Assembly: GCA_023392635.1 (NCBI GenBank)
Contig: JAEVYS010000125.1
Span: 1-26,577, forward strand
Length of the DNA stretch: 26,577 bases
Source of the DNA: Actinomycetes bacterium
GTDB taxonomy: Bacteria > Actinomycetota > Actinomycetes > Propionibacteriales > Propionibacteriaceae
Reading direction: 5' to 3'
In this document: positions 21,493 to 26,577 of the stretch, piece after piece
Numbering within the stretch: position 1 is the stretch's first letter
Layout: every line of letters begins with the position of its first letter
The notes under the pieces: model-generated
Database searches by the model: none
The model's input: only the letters and a program-made list of their open reading frames with translations
What the model was told of the DNA's origin: nothing
Position numbers and translations under genes: made by a program

Positions 21493-22836
21493 TTACTCGG
21501 AGTCGACGACCGGCGCCTCGACACCGGACAGGTCCACCACGTTGCCTTCGGCATCGGTCACGGTGGCCTTGGCGACGATCAGGGCGAGCGCCTTGTTGCG
21601 GCGGATCTCCTGCATCCAGGCGCCGACGTGGTTGTGCTCCATCATGTGCGACGCCTCCTGCTCGGGGCTGGTGCCGTTCTGGGCGGCCTTGCGCACGAGC
21701 AGCTCCGACAGGTCCGCCTGCTCGACGCCGACCTCGGCGTCATCGGCGACCTTGTCGAGGATCAGCTGGGCCTTGAGGCTGCGCAGCGTGGACTTCTCCA
21801 CGTCCGCCCAGAAGGCCTCGGGGGTGTCGGCCTCCTCTTCGGCCCGCTCGAGGTAGTCCTCGAGGGTGAGTCCGGCTCCCTGCAGCTGCTGGGTGATCTG
21901 CTCCTTGCGGGCGGCGATCTCCGCGGCCGCGACGCGCTCGGGAACCTCGAAGTCGGTGCCGTCGACGAGAGCCTCGAGCACCTTGTCGCGACCGCTGGCG
22001 ACCTGCTCGGACGTGACCAGTTCCTCGACCCGCTTGGTCAGGTCGGCGCGCATCTCCTCGACGGTGTCGAACTCGGAGATCAGCTGGGCGAACTCGTCGT
22101 CCACCTCGGGCAGCTTCTGCTCGGACACCTTGGTCACGGTCACCGTGATGTCGGCAGGCTCGCCCTCGAGCGGGCCACCGACGAGCGTGGAGGCGAACTG
22201 GGCCTCCTCGCCGGCGCTCAGGCCGGTCACGGCCTCGTCCAGGCCGTCGATCATGCCTCCGGAGCCGAGCACGTAGGTCACGCCCTCAGCGGTCGCGTCC
22301 GGCAGCGGTTCGCCGTCGCGGGTGCCGACGAGGTTCAAGGTGAGCTGGTCACCGGCCGCAGCCGGGCGGTCGACCTCGGTGCTCGTTGCGAACCGTTGGC
22401 GGAGCAACCCGATGCGCTCCTCGACGTCCTCGTCCACCGGACGCTTGGCGTCGACGGTGGCCGTGAGGGTGGAGAAGTCGGGCACCTCGAACTCGGGACG
22501 CACGTCGATCTCGGCGGTGAACTCCACCAGGTCGCCGTCCTCGAGCTTGGTGACCTCGACCTCGGGCTCGCCGAGCGGGTTGATCCCGGCCTCGGTGACA
22601 GCGGCCTCGAAGGCGGCCGGCAGGGCGGCGTTGATCGCCTCCTGCAGCACCATGCCGCGGCCGAAGCGCTGGTCGATCACGAGGTTAGGGATCTTCCCCT
22701 TCCGGAAGCCGGGGATCGACACCTGCTGCGCGATCTCGCGGTACGCCTTGTCCAGGTGCGGCTTCAGGTCGGTGAAGGGGATCTCAACGGTGAGCTTGAC
22801 CCTGGACGGGCTGAGCTTCTCGACGGTGCTGGGCAA
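21493..22836 (-). CDS. tig: Trigger factor (ribosome-associated chaperone and peptidyl-prolyl isomerase)
   Basis: A 447-residue trigger factor with all three parts. The N-terminal ribosome-binding domain (1 to about 115) contains the tail loop signature PGFRKGKIPNLVIDQRFG. The FKBP-type isomerase domain (about 155-240) includes GDQLTLNLVGTRDGEPL and YVLGSGGMIDGLDEAVTGL. The C-terminal helical arms follow (DDEFAQLISEFDTVEEMRADL onward). It catches nascent chains at the ribosome exit. The start is TTG at 22836, supported by AGGAG (22843-22847) at 6 nt; no ATG lies nearby in frame. It has a well-formed promoter (ATGACC, 17 bp, TAGAAT) and its own terminator, so it is not cotranscribed with clpP1, although they are neighbours in most bacteria. 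Confidence 0.96.
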   Translation of the reverse strand: MPSTVEKLSPSRVKLTVEIPFTDLKPHLDKAYREIAQQVSIPGFRKGKIPNLVIDQRFGRGMVLQEAINAALPAAFEAAVTEAGINPLGEPEVEVTKLEDGDLVEFTAEIDVRPEFEVPDFSTLTATVDAKRPVDEDVEERIGLLRQRFATSTEVDRPAAAGDQLTLNLVGTRDGEPLPDATAEGVTYVLGSGGMIDGLDEAVTGLSAGEEAQFASTLVGGPLEGEPADITVTVTKVSEQKLPEVDDEFAQLISEFDTVEEMRADLTKRVEELVTSEQVASGRDKVLEALVDGTDFEVPERVAAAEIAARKEQITQQLQGAGLTLEDYLERAEEEADTPEAFWADVEKSTLRSLKAQLILDKVADDAEVGVEQADLSELLVRKAAQNGTSPEQEASHMMEHNHVGAWMQEIRRNKALALIVAKATVTDAEGNVVDLSGVEAPVVDSE

Positions 22837-22871
22837 TGCGGGCTCCTGATCGGAAGATGGCAGACCGCACG

Positions 22872-22900
22872 ATTCTAGCCAGCGGCTCGCTTCAGGTCAT
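22872..22900 (-). promoter_or_regulatory. Promoter of tig (ATGACC - 17 bp - TAGAAT)
   Basis: The -35 ATGACC (22895-22900) and -10 TAGAAT (22872-22877) are separated by exactly 17 bp on the minus strand. They fit the housekeeping sigma consensus at 5 of 6 (taking TTGACN) and 5 of 6 positions. Transcription would start near 22865, leaving a 29-nt leader that holds AGGAG. Confidence 0.7.
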
Positions 22901-22962
22901 ATCGGGCCGCAGGCGGGCCCACCGCCGACGCTCCCGTGACGGCACCGGCGGCGCGGTTCCGT

Positions 22963-22968
22963 TACTCT
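22963..22968 (+). promoter_or_regulatory. -10 box TACTCT of the tRNA-Gly gene
   Basis: TACTCT lies 9 nt before the mature 5' end of the tRNA, so a transcript would start within a few nucleotides of it. It stands divergent to the tig promoter. A -35 element at normal spacing is not convincing. Confidence 0.5.
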
Positions 22969-22977
22969 TGGCCACGC

Positions 22978-23048
22978 GCGGATGTAGCTCAATGGCAGAG
23001 CCCCAGCCTTCCAAGCTGGCCATGCGGGTTCGATTCCCGTCATCCGCT
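22978..23048 (+). tRNA. tRNA-Gly, anticodon TCC
   Basis: A full cloverleaf of 71 nt. Acceptor GCGGATG pairs with CATCCGC; D arm is GCTC to GAGC; anticodon stem CCAGC/GCTGG holds the loop CTTCCAA with anticodon TCC (reads GGA); the T arm is GCGGG-TTCGATT-CCCGT. The discriminator base is T and no CCA is encoded, so the CCA end is added by nucleotidyltransferase. It lies just upstream of tig, divergently. Confidence 0.96.
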
Positions 23049-23118
23049 CTGTTGCGGGCACACATCCCGCGGGCCGCGGGCAACGTCGGGCCGGCCCCGG
23101 CGGGCGGGGGCATGACGA

Positions 23119-23145
23119 ACCGCCCGGGAGGTCTTCCCGGGCGGT
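23119..23145. terminator. 11-bp hairpin between convergent tRNA-Gly and the small membrane protein gene
   Basis: ACCGCCCGGGA (23119-23129) and TCCCGGGCGGT (23135-23145) form a perfect stem with a 5-nt loop. It lies 28 nt past the small gene's stop and 70 nt past the tRNA end, so it could end transcription from both sides. No T tract. Confidence 0.7.
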
Positions 23146-23173
23146 CCGACGACGAACAGGTCGGGTGGCCGAT

Positions 23174-23371
23174 TCAGGCCGCGAGCCAGACTTCCCTGGA
23201 CAGAACGGCCGTCATCAGACCCATCGTGGCCAGGCCGACGAACAGGCCACCTGCGCCCACGTCAGCCAACACCTTGAACTGGGTCATGAAATTGCTGAGG
23301 ACTGCGGCCAGAACGGCGCTCCCCATGACTACCCCGATGATCATTCCGCCGATACGCAGCAAATAGCGCAT
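23174..23371 (-). CDS. Small two-helix membrane protein, function unknown
   Basis: A 65-residue protein made almost entirely of two hydrophobic segments: about residues 5-28 (LLRIGGMIIGVVMGSAVLAAVL) and 38-60 (VGAGGLFVGLATMGLMTAVL), joined by a short polar loop (SNFMTQFKVLADV). I do not recognise a family. Reality is supported by a strong GGAGGAG site just upstream of the ATG at 23371, a well-formed promoter (23405-23433) and a hairpin terminator right after it, so it is an independent transcription unit. It is on the same strand as tal but separated from it by a possible terminator. Candidate roles include small-protein membrane regulation or a holin-like toxin, but none is supported directly. 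Confidence 0.7.
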   Translation of the reverse strand: MRYLLRIGGMIIGVVMGSAVLAAVLSNFMTQFKVLADVGAGGLFVGLATMGLMTAVLSREVWLAA

Positions 23372-23404
23372 CTTGCTCCTCCCCCCGAATGAGCCGATGC
23401 CGAA

Positions 23405-23433
23405 ATCATAGGACCGGCCCTGACGACGGTCCA
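23405..23433 (-). promoter_or_regulatory. Promoter of the small membrane protein gene (TGGACC - 17 bp - TATGAT)
   Basis: TATGAT (23405-23410, minus strand) has TGGACC (23428-23433) exactly 17 bp upstream. The start would fall near 23398, leaving a leader of about 27 nt that ends in GGAGGAG. This is one of the best -10/-35 pairs in the window. Confidence 0.65.
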
Positions 23434-23437
23434 TCCG

Positions 23438-23459
23438 ACTCACCAAGAATCGGCTGAGT
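23438..23459. terminator. Weak hairpin after tal
   Basis: ACTCACC and GG(c)TGAGT pair with one bulged base around a 7-nt loop (23438-23459), starting 19 nt after the tal stop. On the plus strand it is followed by TTTT, but no plus-strand gene is nearby to be terminated. Confidence 0.35.
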
Positions 23460-23478
23460 TTTTCGCGGGCGTGCGGCG

Positions 23479-24597
23479 TCAGACGTCCGGGCCCACCTCG
23501 GAGTCGCCGGCGAGAGCCTTCTCCACCGTCGTCAGGAGCTCGTCCCAGGAGGTGGTGAACTTCTCCACGCCCTCCCTCTCCAGCACCTCGAACACGTCGT
23601 CGAAGTCGATCCCTGCGGCCGTGAGCTGCCGCATCACCTCGGTGGCGGCGTGCGCGCTGCCGATCACGGGAGCGCCCGGCTCGCCGTGGTCGGCGAAGGC
23701 GCGCATCGTCTTCTCCGGCATGGTGTTCACGACATCGGGGGCGACGAGTTCGCTCACGTACATGGTGTCGGGATAGGCATCGGATTTCACTCCGGTCGAG
23801 GCCCACAACGGCCGCTGGGTATGCGCACCGAGGGCCCGCAGTGCGGCGAAGCGCGGGGTGGCGAACTGCTCCGCCCAGGCCGCATAGGCGAGCTGGGAGT
23901 TGGCGATCCCGGCCTTTCCCTTGAGGGTGCACGCCGCCCCGCCGATCGCGTCCAGCCGCTTGTCCACCTCGGTGTCGAGCCGGGACACGAACACGGACGC
24001 CACCGAGTGGATCCGGCTCAGGTCCAGCCCCGCCGCTGCGGCCTTCTCCAGTCCGGTGAGGTAGGCGTCGACGACCTCGACGTAGCGGGCCACGCTGAAG
24101 ATCAGGGTCACGTTGACGCTGATGCCCGCAGCGATGGTCTCGGTGATGGCCTCGAGGCCGGGACGGGTGGCCGGGATCTTGATCAGCACGTTCTCGCGAT
24201 CCACCCGCCGGTGGAGGTCCCGCGCCTGCTCGATGGTGCCTGCGGTGTCCATCGCCAGGCCGGGCTCGACCTCGATCGACACCCTGCCGTCCACGCCGCC
24301 GGAATCGCGGAACACCCCGGCGAAGACCTCGCAGGCGTCGCGGACGTCGGACGTGGTGAGCCGCTTCACCGCCTCGGCGATGTCGACCCCCTGGCCCCGC
24401 AGGCCGGTGATCGCTTCCTCGTACCCGCTGCCCTCGGCGAGGGCCGCGGCGAAGATGGTGGGGTTCGTCGTGACGCCGCTCAGCCCGTACTCGTCGATCA
24501 TCCCGGCGAGCGTCCCGCTGGTGATCCGGGTCCTGGACAGGTCATCCAGCCACACCGAGACCCCGGCCTCGATGAGCTTCTGCATCCTGGGGTTCAT
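23479..24597 (-). CDS. tal: Transaldolase
   Basis: A 372-residue transaldolase of the long actinobacterial type. It exchanges a three-carbon unit between sedoheptulose-7-phosphate and glyceraldehyde-3-phosphate in the pentose phosphate pathway. GVTTNPTIFAAAL (41-53), VSIEVEPGLAMDTAGT and NVLIKIPATRPG are the family signatures; Lys140 in the last should form the Schiff base. LWASTGVKSDAYPDTMYV and PEKTM continue the barrel. The ATG at 24597 has GGAAGGAG just upstream; longer in-frame starts to 24633 cross the promoter. A TACGCT -10 box lies at 24619-24624. No transketolase or opcA/zwf gene is adjacent in this window; in many Actinobacteria tal sits in such a cluster. Confidence 0.95.
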   Translation of the reverse strand: MNPRMQKLIEAGVSVWLDDLSRTRITSGTLAGMIDEYGLSGVTTNPTIFAAALAEGSGYEEAITGLRGQGVDIAEAVKRLTTSDVRDACEVFAGVFRDSGGVDGRVSIEVEPGLAMDTAGTIEQARDLHRRVDRENVLIKIPATRPGLEAITETIAAGISVNVTLIFSVARYVEVVDAYLTGLEKAAAAGLDLSRIHSVASVFVSRLDTEVDKRLDAIGGAACTLKGKAGIANSQLAYAAWAEQFATPRFAALRALGAHTQRPLWASTGVKSDAYPDTMYVSELVAPDVVNTMPEKTMRAFADHGEPGAPVIGSAHAATEVMRQLTAAGIDFDDVFEVLEREGVEKFTTSWDELLTTVEKALAGDSEVGPDV

Positions 24598-24618
24598 GTC
24601 TGGCTCCTTCCGCCTTCG

Positions 24619-24624
24619 AGCGTA
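24619..24624 (-). promoter_or_regulatory. -10 box TACGCT of tal
   Basis: TACGCT on the minus strand lies 21 nt upstream of the ATG, leaving a leader of about 15 nt that holds GGAAGGAG. No strong -35 element. Confidence 0.45.
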
Positions 24625-24737
24625 GGTCCGCACCGGTCGTCGCCGACAGGGCCGTCCCCTGCGCAGTTACCATCGCCGCGCCCCGGCCAAACCGCGCGGC
24701 ACCCGTGTCCCGGCCGGGGCGGGCGGCACCCCGCACG

Positions 24738-24771
24738 TAGACTCCCGGGTGGATTCCCGTCTTCGAGGAGG
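24738..24771 (+). promoter_or_regulatory. -10 box TAGACT and AGGAGG of the beta-propeller lipoprotein gene
   Basis: TAGACT (24738-24743) predicts a start near 24750. AGGAGG (24766-24771) then precedes the ATG at 24779 by 7 nt. The in-frame GTG at 24749 would need a leaderless start with only 5 nt spacing, so it is less likely. This decides the start codon. Confidence 0.6.
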
Positions 24772-24778
24772 CTGTCGC

Positions 24779-26521
24779 ATGCCGAGGTTGCGTCGCTCGC
24801 GCCCGCTGGTGGTCGCGTTGGCCTCGGCGTCCCTCGTCTCGCTGGCGGCCTGCAGCACCCCGGACGTGGTGACGACCGGACCGCGCCCGCACTCCCCTTC
24901 CGCGACCACGAGCCCGGCCCGCAGCACCGAGACCGACCCCAACCGGCTCGCGCTCTACGTCCCCGGCCTCGCGGGCTACACCGCGCCCACGGCGCTGGGC
25001 GGGGGAACGTTCAGCCGTCCCCTGCTCGACGGCTCCGGTGATGTGACCTGGAAGGTGCTGGACGGCGCGAACCAGGTGATCCCCGACTACAACCCGGCGG
25101 AGGCGGTCGCGTTCGGTGATCCCTCGGTCTACACCAAGGTGCCCGGCGTCCTCACGTTCCGCGGCAACAACTTCCGCGACGCGCCGGTGTACGGCACCAC
25201 GGACGTCAGCCAGAAGAAGCTGCAGGTGGTGTGGACGCAGGACACCGGCGATGTCTCCGCGGAGGGTTCGCACTGGGCGGGTGCGGGGTGGACGGGCCAG
25301 CCGCTGCTGGTGAACTGGCCGAAGGACACCAAGCGGGCCATGGGACTGACCCAGGCGGAGGTCGACGACCCGAACTTCGTCGAAGTCGTCTATCCGGTGG
25401 TGGACGGCAACGTCTACCGGCTCGACCTGGCGACCGGCCGGCAGACGAAACCACCGATTCCGGTCGGGTTCGCGTTCAAGGGCACGGGCTCCATCGATCC
25501 GCGCGGCTACCCGCTCCTCTACGCCGGCATGGGGCTGAACGAGAACGGCGACAAGACCGGCCCGTGGCGCTACCGCATCTTCGACCTGATCCAGAACAAG
25601 GAGGTGTCGGGCTGGGACGGGACCGACGCCGGCGCCCCGCGCGACTGGGGGGCGTTCGACTCCTCGGCCCTCGTCAACGGCCCTTCCGACACCCTGATCG
25701 AGCCCGCGGAGAACGGCCTGGTCTACAAGGTGAAGCTCAACGCCAGCTTCGACGCCGCCGGCAGGACCGTGAGCGTCAAGCCGGAGTTCACCAAGCTCTG
25801 GTACACCACCCCGGACTCCTCGCGGCACGGCATCGAGTCGTCCGCCGCGGCCTACCGCAACCTCATGTACGCCGGTGACAACGACGGAAACATCGTCTGC
25901 TGGGACGCCATCACCATGCAGGTGCTGTGGGTGCGTCCGACCGGGGACGACACCGATGCGTCCATCGTGCTCGAGGACCCGACCAACAGCGGTCCGTTCC
26001 TCTACACCGGCAACGAGATGGACAAGCGCGGCGAGGGGCCCGCGGCGGCCACCCACGGCCTGGTCACCATCCAGAAGATCAATGCCCTGACCGGCGAGCA
26101 GGTCTGGCAGTACCAGGTGGACGCCGTCTACAACAAGGCGGTCAACGGCGGGCTGATGGCCACCCCCGTGCTGGGCACCGGAGAGGTGTCGGACCTCGTG
26201 TTCTTCAACATCGCCAAGACCGGCTCCGACAAGCAGGGCAGCCTCGTGGCGCTGGACAAGCAGACCGGCACGGTGGTCTGGAACCGGACGCTGCCGCACT
26301 TCGGCTGGAGTTCGCCGGTGCTGCTCACCGGCACCGACGGTCACACCTACGGGATCGTGGGTGACTCCAGCGGGCTGCTGCACCTGTTCGACCCGAACAC
26401 CGGCCGGGACTTCTCCACGTTGCAGCTGTCGCAGAACATCGAGGCGTCGCCCGCGGTCTACGGCAACATGCTCGTCGTCGGCACCTACGCCAAGAAGCTG
26501 TACGGCATCCGGATCAGCTGA
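24779..26521 (+). CDS. PQQ-type beta-propeller lipoprotein
   Basis: A 580-residue exported lipoprotein. A basic N-terminus and hydrophobic core end in LAAC (residues 22-25), so Cys25 should be lipidated. A Ser/Thr/Pro-rich linker follows to about residue 50. The rest is a PQQ/quinoprotein-like beta-propeller with blades such as GNVYRLDLATGRQTKPP, GNIVCWDAITMQVLWV, ALTGEQVWQYQVD, SLVALDKQTGTVVWNRTL and GLLHLFDPNTGRDFST. The blade pattern G-x-(L/V)-x-A-L-D-x-x-T-G-x-x-x-W is that of PQQ_2-type repeats. There is no heme-binding CxxCH and no evident PQQ-dependent catalytic Asp/Glu set, so it is likely a scaffold or binding protein and not a dehydrogenase. It is divergent from tal. Confidence 0.85.
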   Translation: MPRLRRSRPLVVALASASLVSLAACSTPDVVTTGPRPHSPSATTSPARSTETDPNRLALYVPGLAGYTAPTALGGGTFSRPLLDGSGDVTWKVLDGANQVIPDYNPAEAVAFGDPSVYTKVPGVLTFRGNNFRDAPVYGTTDVSQKKLQVVWTQDTGDVSAEGSHWAGAGWTGQPLLVNWPKDTKRAMGLTQAEVDDPNFVEVVYPVVDGNVYRLDLATGRQTKPPIPVGFAFKGTGSIDPRGYPLLYAGMGLNENGDKTGPWRYRIFDLIQNKEVSGWDGTDAGAPRDWGAFDSSALVNGPSDTLIEPAENGLVYKVKLNASFDAAGRTVSVKPEFTKLWYTTPDSSRHGIESSAAAYRNLMYAGDNDGNIVCWDAITMQVLWVRPTGDDTDASIVLEDPTNSGPFLYTGNEMDKRGEGPAAATHGLVTIQKINALTGEQVWQYQVDAVYNKAVNGGLMATPVLGTGEVSDLVFFNIAKTGSDKQGSLVALDKQTGTVVWNRTLPHFGWSSPVLLTGTDGHTYGIVGDSSGLLHLFDPNTGRDFSTLQLSQNIEASPAVYGNMLVVGTYAKKLYGIRIS

Positions 26522-26540
26522 CCGCGAGCCCGCCGCCGCC

Positions 26541-26558
26541 GGGGGGGGGGGGGGGGGG
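26541..26558 (+). repeat. 18-base G homopolymer near the sequence end
   Basis: An unbroken run of 18 G begins 20 nt past the last stop codon and ends 19 nt before the end of the window, followed by a lower-GC tail. Runs this long are rare in coding-dense actinobacterial DNA and are a common artefact at contig ends. I treat the last 37 bases as unreliable. Confidence 0.7.
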
Positions 26559-26577
26559 AGTGGTGCCATAGCATTTG

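Noticed and set aside
23438..23465. A plus-strand intrinsic terminator (hairpin then TTTT)
   Set aside because: No plus-strand transcript is evident there other than read-through from tRNA-Gly, which has a closer hairpin at 23119-23145. I keep it only as a weak tal terminator.
24749..24778. GTG at 24749 as a start for the propeller lipoprotein
   Set aside because: Only 5 nt after the TAGACT box, and it would add ten residues before a normal lipoprotein signal. The ATG at 24779 has AGGAGG at 7 nt.
24542..26569. A 675-codon minus-strand open frame covering the propeller gene
   Set aside because: Shadow frame with repetitive Arg/Val/Gly composition; it also runs through the tal start and into the poly-G tract.
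1..26577. CRISPR array, transposase, integrase or prophage genes
   Set aside because: No spaced direct repeats of the right size and no such protein were seen in any frame.

Overview
The window is from a high-GC actinobacterium (GC judged by eye at about 70%, GTG/TTG starts common). The cluster tig, clpP1, clpP2, clpX, the pair folC with a DUF4233 gene followed by ndk, and an RNase E gene near DUF2344 and B12-binding radical SAM genes are all typical of Actinobacteria. A Propionibacteriaceae-like member is my best guess, but no marker here proves it. Nearly all of the window is coding; the longest gene-free gap is 261 bp. I see no prophage, insertion sequence, CRISPR array or frameshifted gene.

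Layout. 1-6012: the 5' end of rne (minus) behind a structured leader, then a DUF2344 gene (minus), a GNAT acetyltransferase (plus), a VOC protein and a SulP transporter (minus, overlapping by ATGA), and a TIGR03960-type radical SAM gene (minus). 6136-10137 (minus): folC-DUF4233, then ndk-CPBP membrane protease-uridine kinase-like gene, with 4-bp start/stop overlaps inside each block. 10232-15540 (plus): a MauE/DoxX membrane protein with two tandem membrane-anchored DsbA-like thioredoxins, then valS and a septum-formation-domain lipoprotein. 15548-17515 (minus): ptsH-ptsI. 17654-22836 (minus): tig, a DUF559-type nuclease gene, clpP1-clpP2 and clpX. 22978-23048: tRNA-Gly (plus). 23174-24597 (minus): transaldolase and a 65-residue membrane protein. 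24779-26521 (plus): a PQQ-type beta-propeller lipoprotein. The sequence stops just after an 18-base G run that looks like an assembly end.

How the genes work together. The core is housekeeping: RNA decay (rne), nascent-chain folding and proteolysis (tig, clpP1P2, clpX), PTS phosphotransfer (ptsI, ptsH), nucleotide and folate metabolism (ndk, uridine kinase-like, folC), valine charging, and extracytoplasmic thiol-disulfide chemistry (MauE plus two DsbA-like proteins).

The most informative signals are regulatory. Seven transcription-unit starts show TANNNT followed by 6 or 7 nt and then directly ATG or GTG, which predicts leaderless mRNAs. The clpP1 promoter carries an exact ClgR-type box. The rne leader holds two mutually exclusive inverted repeats overlapping a CRP/GlxR-like palindrome. 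I found no convincing new multi-gene defence or biosynthetic system. The least explained items are the CPBP protease between two nucleotide-kinase genes, the paired CPVC/CGPC thioredoxins, the DUF559 nuclease inside the tig-clp cluster, and the small membrane protein after tal.
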